A stretch of 64,000 nt of DNA from Chaunax sp. Z400 (GCA_037577475.1 JBAGJB010000231.1:62001-126000); one strand, 5' to 3'; positions 32,542-45,409 are shown, counted from the first letter of the stretch. The notes: generated by a model from the letters alone, not told the origin. Program-made: numbers and translations.

Positions 32542-33527
32542 GAACGGAAGGTCGTAGAGACTCGGGGATAAGCTCTTTCAATGGTTTTATGGGGTCTCCA
32601 AGAACGCCAGCAGGTAAACCGAGTCCCTACGACTTACGGTTCCCGAGATATGACATGTATTTTTGGTGATTTTTGGAATGTTTGTATCTCGGGAACGAAA
32701 GGTCGTAGAGACTCGGGACCAACGTCCGTCTAGCGGTTTATGTGGTCTCTGAGAACACCAGTCTTTGTCCCGAGTCTGTGCGACCTTCCTTTCCCAAGAT
32801 ATGACATGTCCAGTAGGGGCGTATTTTGAATGTCTGTATCTCGGGAACGGAAGGTCGTAGAGACTCGGGGAGAAGTCTGGCGTGTTCAGAGACCACGAAT
32901 TATGTCCGACGGATCAGGGTCCCGAGTCTCTACGACCTTCCGTTCCCGAGTTATACTCAAGTTTATTTTCCCAATGAAGTGAATGGGCTTTGGTTCGCCT
33001 ATAGTGAATGTGTGTATCTCTGAAACGGAAGGTCGTAGAGACTCGGGACCAACGTCCGTCTAGGGGTTTATGTGGTCTCTGAGAACACCAGTCTTTGTCC
33101 CGAGTCTGTGCGACCTTCCTTTCCCGAGATATGACATGTCCAGTAGGGGCGTATTTTGAATGTCTGTATCTCGGGAACGGAAGGTCGTAGAGACTCGGGG
33201 AGAAGTCTGGCGTGTTCAGGGACCACGAATTATGTAAGACGGATCAGGGTCCCGAGTCTCTACGACCTTCCGTTCCCGAGTTATACTCAAGTTTATTTTC
33301 CCATTGAAGTGAATGGGGTTTGGTTCGCCTATAGTGAATGTGTGTATCTCGGAAACGGAAGGTCGTAGAGACTCGGGACCAACGTCCGTCTAGGGGTTTA
33401 TGTGGTCTCTGAGAACACCAGTCTTTGTCCCGAGTCTGTGCGACCTTCCTTTCCCGAGATATGACATGTCCAGTAGGGGCGTATTTTGAATGTCTGTATC
33501 TCGGGAACGGAAGGTCGTACAGACTAG

Positions 33528-33631
33528 CGGACAAGTGTGGGTTAGGGGTTAGGGTTAGGGTTAGGGTTAGGGTTAGGTTAGGTTAAGGGGATAAAAACTC
33601 AATCGCGGCCGTACCCGGGTTGGTAACTTTT
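33528..33631 (+). repeat. Telomere-repeat module T34
   Basis: 104 bp, like T31. Confidence 0.95.
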
Positions 33632-33805
33632 GAACGGAAGGTCGTAGAGACTCGGGGATAAGGTCTTTCAATGGTTTTATGGGGTCTCCAAGAACGCCAG
33701 CAGGTAAACCGAGTCCCTACGACTTACGGTTCCCGAGATATGACATGTATTTTTGGTGATTTTTGGAATGTTTGTATCTCGGGAACGGAAGGTCGTAGAG
33801 ACTCG

Positions 33806-33957
33806 GGGAGAAGTCTGGCGTGTTCAGGGACCACGAATTATGTCCGACGGATCAGGGTCCCGAGTCTCTACGACCTTCCGTTCCCGAGATATGACATGTC
33901 CAGTAGGGGCGTATATTGAATGTCTGTATCTCGGGAACGGAAGGTCGTAGAGACTCG
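33806..33957. repeat. Hybrid C-F monomer, right type
   Basis: As at 31221, with GGCGTATATTG. Confidence 0.92.
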
Positions 33958-34439
33958 GGACCAACGTCCGTCTAGGGGTTTATATGGTCTCTGAGAACAC
34001 CAGTCTTTGTCCCGAGTCTGTGCGACCTTCCTTTCCCAAGATATGACATGTCCAGTAGGGGCGTATTTTGAATGTCTGTATCTCGGGAACGGAAGGTCGT
34101 AGAGACTCGGGGAGAAGTCTGGCGTGTTCAGAGACCACGAATTATGTCCGACGGATCAGGGTCCCGAGTCTCTACGACCTTCCGTTCCCGAGTTATACTC
34201 AAGTTTATTTTCCCATTGAAGTGAATGGGCTTTGGTTCGCCTATAGTGAATGTGTGTATCTCGGAAACGGAAGGTCGTAGAGACTCGGGACCAACGTCCG
34301 TCTAGGGGTTTATGTGGTCTCTGAGAACACCAGTCTTTGTCCCGAGTCTGTGCGACCTTCCTTTCCCGAGATATGACATGTCCAGTAGGGGCGTATTTTG
34401 AATGTCTGTATCTCGGGAACGGAAGGTCGTAGAGACTCG

Positions 34440-34531
34440 CGGACAAGTGTGGGTTAGGGGTTAGGGTTAGGGTTAGGTTAGGTTAAGGGGATAAAAACTC
34501 AATCGGGGCCCTACCCGGGTTGGTAACTTTT
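34440..34531 (+). repeat. Telomere-repeat module T35
   Basis: 92 bp, like T32. Confidence 0.95.
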
Positions 34532-35035
34532 GAACGGAAGGTCGTAGAGACTCGGGGATAAGCTCTTTCAATGGTTTTATGGGGTCTCCAAGAACGCCAG
34601 CAGGTAAACCGAGTCCCTACGACTTACGTTTCCCGAGATATGACATGTATTTTTGGTGATTTTTGGAATGTTTGTATCTCGGGAACGGAAGGTCGTAGAG
34701 ACTCGGGGAGAAGTCTGGCGTGTTCAGGGACCACGAATTATGTCCGACGGATCAGGGTCCCGAGTCTCTACGACCTTCCGTTCCCGAGTTATACTCAAGT
34801 TTATTTTCCCATTGAAGTGAATGGGGTTTGGTTCGCCTATAGTGAATGTGTTTATCTCGGAAACGGAAGGTCGTAGAGACTCGGGACCAACGTCCGTCTA
34901 GGGGTTTATGTGGTCTCTGAGAACACCAGTCTTTGTCCCGAGTCTGTGCGACCTTCCTTTCCCGAGATATGACATGTCCAGTAGGGGCGTATTTTGAATG
35001 TCTGTATCTCGGGAACGGAAGGTCGTAGAGACTAG

Positions 35036-35126
35036 CGGACAAGTGTGGGTTAGGGTTAGGGTTAGGGTTAGGTTAGGTTAAGGGGATAAAAACTCAATCC
35101 GGGCCGTACCCGGGTTGGTAACTTTT
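35036..35126 (+). repeat. Telomere-repeat module T36
   Basis: 91 bp, like T33. Confidence 0.95.
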
Positions 35127-36112
35127 GAACGGAAGGTCGTAGAGACTCGGGGATAAGCTCTCTCAATGGTTTTATGGGGTCTCCAAGAACGCCAGCAGGT
35201 AAACCGAGTCCCTACGACTTACGGTTCCCGAGATATGACATGTATTTTTGGTGATTTTTGGAATGTTTGTATCTCGGGAACGAAAGGTCGTAGAGACTCG
35301 GGACCAACGTCCATCTAGCGGTTTATGTGGTCTCTGAGAACACCAGTCTTTGTCCCGAGTCTGTGCGACCTTCCTTTCCCAAGATATGACATGTCCAGTA
35401 GGGGCGTATTTTGAATGTCTGTATCTCGGGAACGGAAGGTCGTAGAGACTCGGGGAGAAGTCTGGCGTGTTCAGAGACCACGAATTATGTCCGACGGATC
35501 AGGGTCCCGAGTCTCTACGACCTTCCGTTCCCGAGTTATACTCAAGTTTATTTTCCCAATGAAGTGAATGGGCTTTGGTTCGCCTATAGTGAATGTGTGT
35601 ATCTCTGAAACGGAAGGTCGTAGAGACTCGGGACCAACGTCCGTCTAGGGGTTTATGTGGTCTCTGAGAACACCAGTCTTTGTCCCGAGTCTGTGCGACC
35701 TTCCTTTCCCGAGATATGACATGTCCAGTAGGGGCGTATTTTGAATGTCTGTATCTCGGGAACGGAAGGTCGTAGAGACTCGGGGAGAAGTCTGGCGTGT
35801 TCAGGGACCACGAATTATGTACGACGGATCAGGGTCCCGAGTCTCTACGACCTTCCGTTCCCGAGTTATACTCAAGTTTATTTTCCCATTGAAGTGAATG
35901 GGGTTTGGTTCGCCTATAGTGAATGTGTGTATCTCGGAAACGGAAGGTCGTAGAGACTCGGGACCAACGTCCGTCTAGGGGTTTATGTGGTCTCTGAGAA
36001 CACCAGTCTTTGTCCCGAGTCTGTGCGACCTTCCTTTCCCGAGATATGACATGTCCAGTAGGGGCGTATTTTGAATGTCTGTATCTCGGGAACGGAAGGT
36101 CGTACAGACTAG

Positions 36113-36216
36113 CGGACAAGTGTGGGTTAGGGGTTAGGGTTAGGGTTAGGGTTAGGGTTAGGTTAGGTTAAGGGGATAAAAACTCAATCGCAGCCGTACC
36201 CGGGTTGGTAACTTTT
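36113..36216 (+). repeat. Telomere-repeat module T37
   Basis: 104 bp, like T31 but with CAATCGCAGCCG. Confidence 0.95.
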
Positions 36217-36390
36217 GAACGGAAGGTCGTAGAGACTCGGGGATAAGGTCTTTCAATGGTTTTATGGGGTCTCCAAGAACGCCAGCAGGTAAACCGAGTC
36301 CCTACGACTTACGGTTCCCGAGATATGACATGTATTTTTGGTGATTTTTGGAATGTTTGTATCTCGGGAACGGAAGGTCGTAGAGACTCG

Positions 36391-36542
36391 GGGAGAAGTC
36401 TGGCGTGTTCAGGGACCACGAATTATGTCCGACGGATCAGGGTCCCGAGTCTCTACGACCTTCCGTTCCCGAGATATGACATGTCCAGTAGGGGCGTATT
36501 TTGAATGTCTGTATCTCGGGAACGGAAGGTCGTAGAGACTCG
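36391..36542. repeat. Hybrid C-F monomer, right type
   Basis: As at 31221 but with the usual GGCGTATTTTG. Confidence 0.92.
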
Positions 36543-37024
36543 GGACCAACGTCCGTCTAGGGGTTTATATGGTCTCTGAGAACACCAGTCTTTGTCCCGA
36601 GTCTGTGCGACCTTCCTTTCCCAAGATATGACATGTCCAGTAGGGGCGTATTTTGAATGTCTGTATCTCGGGAACGGAAGGTCGTAGAGACTCGGGGAGA
36701 AGTCTGGCGTGTTCAGAGACCACGAATTATGTCCGACGGATCAGGGTCCAGAGTCTCTACGACCTTCCGTTCCCGAGTTATACTCAAGTTTATTTTCCCA
36801 TTGAAGTGAGTGGGCTTTGGTTTGCCTATAGTGAATGTGTGTATCTCGGAAACGGAAGGTCGTAGAGACTCGGGACCAACGTCCATCTAGGGGTTTATGT
36901 GGTCTCTGAGAACACCAGTCTTTGTCCCGAGTCTGTGCGACCTTCCTTTCCCGAGATATGACATGTCCAGTAGGGGCGTATTTTGAATGTCTGTATCTCG
37001 GGAACGGAAGGTCGTAGAGACTCG

Positions 37025-37626
37025 GGGATAAGCTCTTTCAATGGTTTTATGGAGTCTCCAAGAACGCCAGCAGGTAAACCGAGTCTCTACGACTTACGGT
37101 TCCCGAGATATGACATGTATTTTTGGTGATTTTTGGAATGTTTGTATCTCGGGAACGGAAGGTCGTAGAGACTCGGGGAGAAGTCTGGCGTGTTCAGGGA
37201 CCACGAATTATGTCCGACGGATCAGGGTCCCGAGTCTCTACGACCTTCCGTTCCCGAGTTATACTCAAGTTTATTTTCCCATTGAAGTGAATGGGGTTTG
37301 GTTCGCCTATAGTGAATGTGTGTATCTCGGAAACGGAAGGTCGTAGAGACTCGGGACCAACGTCCGTCTAGGGGTTTATGTGGTCTCTGAGAACACCAGT
37401 CTTTGTCCCGAGTCTGTGCGACCTTCCTTTCCCGAGATATGACATGTCCAGTAGGGGCGTATTTTGAATGTCTGTATCTCGGGAACGGAAGGTCGTACAG
37501 ACTAGCGGACAAGTGTGGGTTAGGGGTTAGGGTTAGGGTTAGGGTTAGGTTAGGTTAAGGGGATAAAAACTCAATCGGGGCCCTACCCGGGTTGGTAACT
37601 TTTGAACGGAAGGTCGTAGAGACTCG
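37025..37626. repeat. Trimer plus T98 (602 bp)
   Basis: Its first 481 bp are absent from the second copy of the segmental duplication, where T60 directly follows the unit that corresponds to 36240. Confidence 0.9.
37506..37603 (+). repeat. Telomere-repeat module T38
   Basis: 98 bp, preceded by GTACAGACTAG, but with GGGGCCCTACCC on the right as in 92-bp types. Confidence 0.95.
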
Positions 37627-38411
37627 GGGATAAGGTCTTTCAATGGTTTTATGGGGTCTCCAAGAACGCCAGCAGGTAAACCGAGTCCCTACGACTTACG
37701 GTTCCCGAGATATGACATGTATTTTTGGTGATTTTTGGAATGTTTGTATCTCGGGAACGGAAGGTCGTAGAGACTCGGGGAGAAGTCTGGCGTGTTCAGG
37801 GACCACGAATTATGTCCGACGGATCAGGGTCCCGAATCTCTACGACCTTCCGTTCCCGAGATATGACATGTCCAGTAGGGGCGTATTTTGAATGTCTGTA
37901 TCTCGGGAACGGAAGGTCGTAGAGACTCGGGACCAACGTCCGTCTAGGGGTTTATGTGGTCTCTGAGAACACCAGTCTTTGTCCCGAGTCTGTGCGACCT
38001 TCCTTTCCCGAGATATGACATGTCCAGTAGGGGCGTATTTTGAATGTCTGTATCTCGGGAACGGAAGGTCGTAGAGACACGGGGAGAAGTCTGGCGTGTT
38101 CAGAGACCACGAATTATGTCCGACGGATCAGGGTCCCGAGTCTCTACGACCTTCCGTTCCCGAGTTATACTCAAGTTTATTTTCCCATTGAAGTGAATGG
38201 GCTTTGATTCGCCTATAGTGAATGTGTGTATCTCGGAAACGGAAGGTCGTAGAGACTCGGGACCAACGTCCGTCTAGGGGTTTATGTGGTCTCTGAGAAC
38301 ACCAGTCTTTGTCCCGAGTCTGTGCGACCTTCCTTTCCCGAGATATGACATGTCCACTAGGGGCGTATTTTGAATGTCTGTATCTCGGGAACGGAAGGTC
38401 GTAGAGACTCG
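37627..38411. repeat. ab-CF-ef-cd-ef (785 bp, no T)
   Basis: A 900-bp-type unit without T. Marks: TCCCGAATCTCTAC in the C motif at about 37833, GAGACACGGGG before C at about 38077, GGGCTTTGATTCG in D at about 38210 and TGTCCACTAGG at about 38351. Recurs at 58141. Confidence 0.9.
37778..37929. repeat. Hybrid C-F monomer, right type
   Basis: Carries CCCGAATCTC in the minus motif. Confidence 0.92.
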
Positions 38412-39652
38412 GGGATAAGCTCTTTCAATGGTTTTATGCAGTCTCCAAGAACGCCAGCAGGTAAACCGAGTCTCTACGACTTACGGTTCCCGAGATATGA
38501 CATGTATTTTTGGTGATTTTTGGAATGTTTGTATCTCGGGAACGGAAGGTCGTAGAGACTCGGGGAGAAGTCTGGCGTGTTCAGGGACCACGAATTATGT
38601 CAGACGGATCAGGGTCCCGAGTCTCTACGACCTTCCGTTCCCGAGTTATACTCAAGTTTATTTTCCCATTGAAGTGAATGGGGTTTGGTTCGCCTATAGT
38701 GAATGTGTGTATCTCGGAAACGGAAGGTCGTAGAGACCTGGGACCAACGTCCGTCTAGGGGTTTATGTGGTCTCTGAGAACACCAGTCTTTGTCCCGAGT
38801 CTGTGCGACCTTCCTTTCCCGAGATATGACATGTCCAGTAGGGGCGTATTTTGAATGTCTGTATCTCGGGAACGGAAGGTCGTAGAGACTAGCGGACAAG
38901 TGTGGGTTAGGGGTTAGGGTTAGGGTTAGGGTTAGGGTTAGGTTAGGTTAAGGGGATAAAAACTCAATCGGGGCCGTACCCGGGTTGGTAACTTTTGAAC
39001 GGAAGGTCGTAGAGACTCGGGGATAAGCTCTTTCAATGGTTTTATGGGGTCTCCAAGAACGCCAGCAGGTAAACCGAGGCCCTACGACTTACGGTTCCCG
39101 AGATATGACATGTATTTTTGGTGATTTTTGGAATGTTTGTATCTCGGGAACGAAAGGTCGTAGAGACTCGGGACCAACGTCCGTCTAGCGGTTTATGTGG
39201 TCTCTGAGAACACCAGTCTTTGTCCCGAGTCTGTGCGACCTTCCTTTCCCAAGATATGACATGTCCAGTAGGGGCGTATTTTGAATGTCTGTATCTCGGG
39301 AACGGAAGGTCGTAGAGACTCGGGGAGAAGTCTGGCGTGTTCAGAGACCACGAATTATGTCCGACGGATCAGGGTCCCGAGTCTCTACGACCTTCCGTTC
39401 CCGAGTTATACTCAAGTTTATTTTCCCATTGAAGTGAATGGGCTTTGGTTCGCCTATAGTGAATGTGTCTATCTCGGAAACGGAAGGTCGTAGAGACTCG
39501 GGACCAACGTCCGTCTAGGGGTTTATGTGGTCTCTGAGAACACCAGTCTTTGTCCCGAGTCTGTGCGACCTTCCTTTCCCGAAATATGACATGTCCAGTA
39601 GGTGCGTATTTTGAATGTCTGTATCTCGGGAACGGAAGGTCGTAGAGACTCG
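38412..39652. repeat. Trimer-T104 then ab-ef-cd-ef (1241 bp)
   Basis: Marks shared with 58926-60166: TTTTATGCAGTCTCC in A, TTATGTCAGACGG in C, GAGACCTGGGACC before E, GTGTCTATCTCGG after D and AGTAGGTGCG in F. Confidence 0.9.
38893..38996 (+). repeat. Telomere-repeat module T39
   Basis: 104 bp, preceded by GAGACTAG; GGGGCCGTACCC. Confidence 0.95.
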
Positions 39653-40580
39653 GGGATAAGCTCTTTCAATGGTTTTATGGAGTCTCCAAGAACGCCAGCA
39701 GGTAAACCGAGTCTCTACGACTTACGGTTCCCGAGATATGACATGTATTTTTGGTGATTTTTGGAATGTTTGTATCTCGGGAACGGAAGGTCGTAGAGAC
39801 TCGGGGAGAAGTCTGGCGTGTTCAGGGACCACGAATTATGTCCGACGGATCAGGGTCCCGAGTCTCTACGACCTTCCGTTCCCGAGTTATACTCAAGTTT
39901 ATTTTCGCATTGAAGTGAATGGGGTTTGGTTCGCCTATAGTGAATGTGTGTATCTCGGAAACGGAAGGTCGTAGAGACTCGGGACCAACGTCCGTCTAAG
40001 GGTTTATGTGGTCTCTGAGAACACCAGTCTTTGTCCCGAGTCTGTGCGACCTTCATTTCCCGAGATATGACATGTCCAGTAGGGGCGTATTTTGAATGTC
40101 TGTATCTCGGGAACGGAAGGTCGTAGAGACACGGGGAGAAGTCTGGCGTGTTCAGAGACCACGAATTATGTCCGACGGATCAGGGTCCCGAGTCTCTACG
40201 ACCTTCCGTTCCCGAGTTATACTCAAGTTTATTTTCCCATTGAAGTGAATGGGCTTTGGTTCGCCTATAGTGAATGTGTGTATCTCGGAAACGGAAGGTC
40301 GTAGAGACTCGGGACCAACGTCCGTCTAGGGGTTTATGTGGTCTCTGAGAACACCAGTCTTTGTCCCGAGTCTGTGCGACCTTCCTTTCCCGAGATATGA
40401 CATGTCCAGTAGGGGCGTATTTTGAATGTCTGTATCTCGGGAACGGAAGGTCGTAGAAACTCGCGGACAAGTGTGGGTTAGGGGTTAGGGTTACGGTTAG
40501 GGTTAGGGTTAAGGGGATAAAAACTCAATCGGGGCCCTACCCGGGTTGGTAACTTTTGAACGGAAGGTCGTAGAGACTCT
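39653..40580. repeat. Trimer, cd-ef, T94
   Basis: D in the trimer has TTTTCGCATTG. E has GTCTAAGGGTTTATG at about 39994. In this copy only, the E-type motif reads CCTTCATTTCCC at about 40051. Corresponds to 60167-61094. Confidence 0.9.
40464..40557 (+). repeat. Telomere-repeat module T40
   Basis: 94 bp, four TTAGGG and one TTACGG. Preceded by GTAGAAACTCG. Unlike other right-type T modules it ends GGGTTAAGGGG. Confidence 0.95.
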
Positions 40581-41061
40581 GGGATAAGCTCTTTCAATGG
40601 TTTTATGGGGTCTCCAAGAACGCCAGCAGGTAAACCGAGTCTCTACGACTTACGGTTCCCGAGATATGACATGTATTTTTGGTGATTTTTGGAATGTTTG
40701 TATCTCGGGAACGGAAGGTCGTAGAGACTCGGGGAGAAGTCTGGCGTGTTCAGGGACCACGAATTATGTCTGACGGATCAGGGTCCCGAGTCTCTACGAC
40801 CTTCCGTTCCCGAGTTATACTCAAGTTTATTTTCGCATTGAAGTGAATGGGGTTTGGTTCGCCTATAGTGAATGTGTGTATCTCGGAAACGGAAGGTCGT
40901 AGAGACTCGGGACCAACGTCCGTCTAGGGGTTTATGTGGTCTCTGAGAACACCAGTCTTTGTCCCGAGTCTGTGCGACCTTCCTTTCCCGAGATATGACA
41001 TGTCCAGTAGGGGCGTATTTTGAATGTCTGTATCTCGGGAACGGAAGGTCGTAGAGACTAG

Positions 41062-41159
41062 CGGACAAGTGTGGGTTAGGGGTTAGGGTTAGGGTTAGGG
41101 TTAGGTTAGGTTAAGGGGATAAAAACTCAATCGGGGCCGTACCCGGGTTGGTAACTTTT
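41062..41159 (+). repeat. Telomere-repeat module T41
   Basis: 98 bp, preceded by GAGACTAG; GGGGCCGTACCC. Confidence 0.95.
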
Positions 41160-41815
41160 GAACGGAAGGTCGTAGAGACTCGGGGATAAGCTCTTTCAAT
41201 GGTTTTATGGGGTCTCCAAGAACGCCAGCAGGTAAACCGAGTCCCTACGACTTACGGTTCCTGAGATATGACATGTATTTTTGGTGATTTTTGGAATGTT
41301 TGTATCTCGGGAACGAAAGGTCGTAGAGACTCGGGACCAACGTCCTTCTAGGGGTTTATGTGGTCTCTGAGAACACCAGTCTTTGTCCCGAGTCTGTGCG
41401 ACCTTCCTTTCCCGAGATATGACATGTCCAGTAGGGGCGTATTTTGAATGTCTGTATCTCGGGAACGGAAGGTCGTAGAGACACGGGGAGAAGTCTGGCG
41501 TGTTCAGAGACCACGAATTATGTCCGACGGATCAGGGTCCCGAGTCTCTACGACCTTCCGTTCCCGAGTTATACTCAAGTTTATTTTCCCATTGAAGTGA
41601 ATGGGCTTTGGTTCGCCTATAGTGAATGTGTGTATCTCGGAAACGGAAGGTCGTAGAGACTCGGGACCAACGTCCGTCTAGGGGTTTATGTGGTCTCTGA
41701 GAACACCAGTCTTTGTCCCGAGTCTGTGCGACCTTCCTTTCCCGAGATATGACATGTCCAGTAGGGGCGTATTTTGAATGTCTGTATCTCGGGAACGGAA
41801 GGTCGTAGAAACTCG

Positions 41816-41909
41816 CGGACAAGTGTGGGTTAGGGGTTAGGGTTACGGTTAGGGTTAGGGTTAAGGGGATAAAAACTCAATCGGGGCCCTACCCGGGTTG
41901 GTAACTTTT
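41816..41909 (+). repeat. Telomere-repeat module T42
   Basis: 94 bp with TTACGG, same as T40. Confidence 0.95.
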
Positions 41910-41932
41910 GAACGGAAGGTCGTAGAGACTCG

Positions 41933-44179
41933 GGGATAAGCTCTTTCAATGGTTTTATGGGGTCTCCAAGAACGCCAGCAGGTAAACCGAGTCTCTACGA
42001 CTTACGGTTCCCGAGATATGACATGTATTTTTGGTGATTTTTGGAATGTTTGTATCTCGGGAACGGAAGGTCGTAGAGACTCGGGGAGAAGTCTGGCGTG
42101 TTCAGAGACCACGAATTATGTCCGACGGATCAGGGTCCCGAGTCTCTACGACCTTCCGTTCCCGAGTTATACTCAAGTTTATTTTCCCATTGAAGTGAAT
42201 GGGGTTTGGTTCGCCTATAGTGAATGTGTGTATCTCGGAAACGGAAGGTCGTAGAGACTCGGGACCAACGTCCGTCTAGGGGTTTATGTGGTCTCTGAGA
42301 ACACCAGTCTTTGTCCCGAGTCTGTGCGACCTTCCTTTCCAGAGATATGACATGTCCAGTAGGGGCGTATTTTGAATGTCTGTATCTCGGGAACGGAAGG
42401 TCGTAGAGACTCGGGGAGAAGTCTGGCGTGTTCAGAGACCACGAATTATGTCAGACGGATCAGGGTCCCGAGTCTCTACGACCTTCCGTTCCCGAGTTAT
42501 ACTCAAGTTTATTTTCCCATTGAAGTGAATGGGGTTTGGTTCGCCTATAGTGAATGTGTGTATCTCGGAAACGGAAGGTCGTAGAGACTCGGGACCAACG
42601 TCCGTCTAGGGGTTTATGTGGTCTCTGAGAACACCAGTCTTTGTCCCGAGTCTGTGCGACCTTCCTTTCCCGAGATATGACATGTCCAGTAGGGGCGTAT
42701 TTTGAATGTCTGTATCTCGGGAACGGAAGGTCGTAGAGACTCGGGGAGAAGTCTGGCGTGTTCAGAGACCACGAATTATGTCCGACGGATCAGGGTCCCG
42801 AGTCTCTACGACCTTCCGTTCCCGAGTTATACTCAAGTTTATTTTCCCATTGAAGTGAATGGGGTTTGGTTCGCCTATAGTGAATGTGTGTATCTCGGAA
42901 ACGGAAGGTCGTAGAGACTCGGGACCAACGTCCGTCTAGGGGTGTATGTGGTCTCTGAGAACACAGGTCTTTGTCCCGAGTCTGTGCTACCTTCCTTTCC
43001 CGAGATATGACATGTCCAGTAGGGGCGTATTTTGAATGTCTGTATCTCGGGAACGGAAGGTCGTAGAGACTCGGGGAGAAGTCTGGCGTGTTCAGAGACC
43101 ACGAATTATGTCCGACGGATCAGGGTCCCGAGTCTCTACGACCTTCCCTTCCCGAGTTATACTCAAGTTTATTTTCCCATTGAAGTGAATGGGGTTTGGT
43201 TCGCCTATAGTGAATGTGTGTATCTCGGAAACGGAAGGTCGTAGAGACTCGGGACCAACGTCCGTCTAGGGGTGTATGTGGTCTCTGAGAACACAGGTCT
43301 TTGTCCCGAGTCTGTGCTACCTTCCTTTCCCGAGATATGACATGTCCAGTAGGGGCGTATTTTGAATGTCTGTATCTCGGGAACGGAAGGTCGTAGAGAC
43401 TCGGGGAGAAGTCTGGCGTGTTCAGAGACCACGAATTATGTCCGACGGATCAGGGTCCCGAGTCTCTACGACCTTCCCTTCCCGAGTTATACTCAAGTTT
43501 ATTTTCCCATTGAAGTGAATGGGGTTTGGTTCGCCTATAGTGAATGTGTGTATCTCGGAAACGGAAGGTCGTAGAGACTCGGGACCAACGTCCGTCTAGG
43601 GGTTTATGTGGTCTCTGAGAACACCAGTCTTTGTCCCGAGTCTGTGCGACCTTCCTTTCCCGAGATATGACATGTCCAGTAGGGGCGTATTTTGAATGTC
43701 TGTATCTCGGGAACGGAAGGTCGTAGAGACTCGGGGAGAAGTCTGGCGTGTTCAGAGACCACGAATTATGTCCGACGGATCAGGGTCCCGAGTCTCTACG
43801 ACCTTCCGTTCCCGAGTTATACTCAAGTTAATCTTCCCATTGAAGTGAATGGGGTTTGGTTCGCCTATAGTGAATGTGTGTATCTCTGAAACGGAAGGTC
43901 GTAGAGACTCAGGACCAACGTCCTTCTAGGGGTTTATGTGGTCTCTGAGAACACCAGTCTTTGTCCCGAGTCTGTGCGACCTTCCTTTCCCGAGATATGA
44001 CATGTCCAGTAGGGGCGTATTTTGAATGTCTGTATCTCGGGAACGGAAGGTCGTAGAGACTCGCGGACAAGTGTGGGTTAGGGGTTAGGGTTAGGGTTAG
44101 GGTTAGGTTAAGGGGATAAAAACTCAATCGGGGCCCTACCCGGGTTGGTAACTTTTGAACGGAAGGTCGTAGAGACTCG
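41933..44179. repeat. Trimer followed by five extra cd-ef (330 bp each), then T93
   Basis: cd-ef units start at 42084 (inside the trimer), 42414, 42744, 43074, 43404 and 43734, so six in a row, the longest run in the window. The stretches 42744-43073 and 43074-43403 share GGGGTGTATGTGG, AACACAGGTC and GTGCTACC. The units at 43074 and 43404 share CCTTCCCTTCCC. The last D has AAGTTAATCTTCCC. Confidence 0.93.
44064..44156 (+). repeat. Telomere-repeat module T43
   Basis: 93 bp: four TTAGGG and one TTAGG. The longest T-free interval in the window, about 2.15 kb, lies between T42 and this module. Confidence 0.95.
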
Positions 44180-44660
44180 GGGATAAGCTCTTTCAATGGT
44201 TTTATGGGGTCTCCAAGAACGCCAGCAGGTAAACCGAGTCCCTACGACTTACGGTTCCCGAGATATGACATGTATTTTTGGTGATTTTTGGAATGTTTGT
44301 ATCTCGGGAACGGAAGGTCGTAGAGACTCGGGGAGAAGTCTGGCGTGTTCAGAGACCACGAATTATGTCCGACGGATCAGGGTCCCGAGTCTCTACGACC
44401 TTCCGTTCCCGAGTTATACTCAAGTTCATTTTCCCATTGAAGTGAATGGGGTTTGGTTCGCCTATAGTGAATGTGTGTATCTCGGAAACGGAAGGTCGTA
44501 GAGACTCGGGACCAACGTCCTTCTAGGGGTTTATGTGGTCTCTGAGAACACCAGTCTTTGTCCCGAGTCTGTGCGACCTTCCTTTCCCGAGATATGACAT
44601 GTCCAGTAGGGGCGTATTTTGAATGTCTGTATCTCGGGAACGGAAGGTCGTAGAGACTCG

Positions 44661-44753
44661 CGGACAAGTGTGGGTTAGGGGTTAGGGTTAGGGTTAGGGT
44701 TAGGTTAAGGGGATAAAAACTCAATCGGGGCCCTACCCGGGTTGGTAACTTTT
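44661..44753 (+). repeat. Telomere-repeat module T44
   Basis: 93 bp, same as T43; followed by motif variant AAGGTTGTAG. Confidence 0.95.
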
Positions 44754-45409
44754 GAACGGAAGGTTGTAGAGACTCGGGGATAAGCTCTTTCAATGGTTTT
44801 ATGGGGTCTCCAAGAATGCCAGCAGGTAAACCGAGTCCCTACGACTTACGGTTCCCGAGATATGACATGTATTTTTGGTGATTTTTGGAATGTTTGTATC
44901 TCGGGAACGGAAGGTCGTAGAGACTCGGGACCAACGTCCGTCTAGGGGTTTATGTGGTCTCTGAGAACACCAGTCTTTGTCCCGAGTCTGTGCGACCTTC
45001 CTTTCCCGAGATATGACATGTCCAGTAGGGGCGTATTTTGAATGTCTGTATCTCGGGAACGGAAGGTCGTAGAGACTCGGGGAGAAGTCTGGCGTGTTCA
45101 GAGACCACGAATTATGTCCGACGGATCAGGGTCCCGAGTCTCTACGACCTTCCGTTCCCGAGTTATACTCAAGTTTATTTTCCCATTGAAGTGAATGGGC
45201 TTTGGTTCGCCTAGAGTAAATGTGTGTATCTCGGAAACGGAAGGTCGTAGAGACTCGGGACCAACGTCCGTCTAGGGGTTTATGTGGTCTCTGAGAACAC
45301 CAGTCTTTGTCCCGAGTCTGTGCGACCTTCCTTTCCCGAGATATGACATGTCCAGTAGGGGCGTATTTTGAATGTCTGTATCTCGGGAACGGAAGGTCGT
45401 AGAGACTCG

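Larger units (their letters stand above)
31970..34554. repeat. 2585-bp higher-order repeat, first block, copy 2
   Basis: Near-identical to copy 1 across all three parts (31970, 32565, 33655). A private change is ATTATGTAAGACGG at about 33233, where copies 1 and 3 have ATTATGTACGACGG. Confidence 0.93.
34555..37024. repeat. 2585-bp higher-order repeat, first block, copy 3 (lacks its final T)
   Basis: Parts at 34555, 35150 and 36240. The last part ends after ef with no T92, giving 2470 bp. It also switches to GGTCCAGAGTC in C and GAAGTGAGTGGG with GGTTTGCC in D near 36750-36825. Confidence 0.92.
27926..41815. repeat. Segmental duplication, copy 1 (about 13.9 kb)
   Basis: Matches 46006-62329. 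Offset is 18080 bp up to about 34.5 kb, 20995 bp around 36240-37024, and 20514 bp from T38 (37506) onwards. The offset changes are explained by one 2915-bp unit present only in copy 2 and one 481-bp trimer (37025-37505) present only here. The left edge is placed at T27, where matching private variants begin; its exact base is uncertain. Confidence 0.88.
40581..41932. repeat. Trimer-T98, ab-ef, cd-ef-T94 (1352 bp)
   Basis: A is preceded by GAGACTCTGGG at about 40578, and C contains ATTATGTCTGACGG at about 40767. The T94 core carries TTACGG. Corresponds to 61095-62329 up to the last T, which is absent there. Confidence 0.9.

Noticed and set aside
44377..44793. 138-codon ORF on the minus strand
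   Set aside because: It is the common 96-codon satellite ORF extended through a 93-bp T module whose length happens to keep the frame open. The added peptide is translated CCCTAA repeat.
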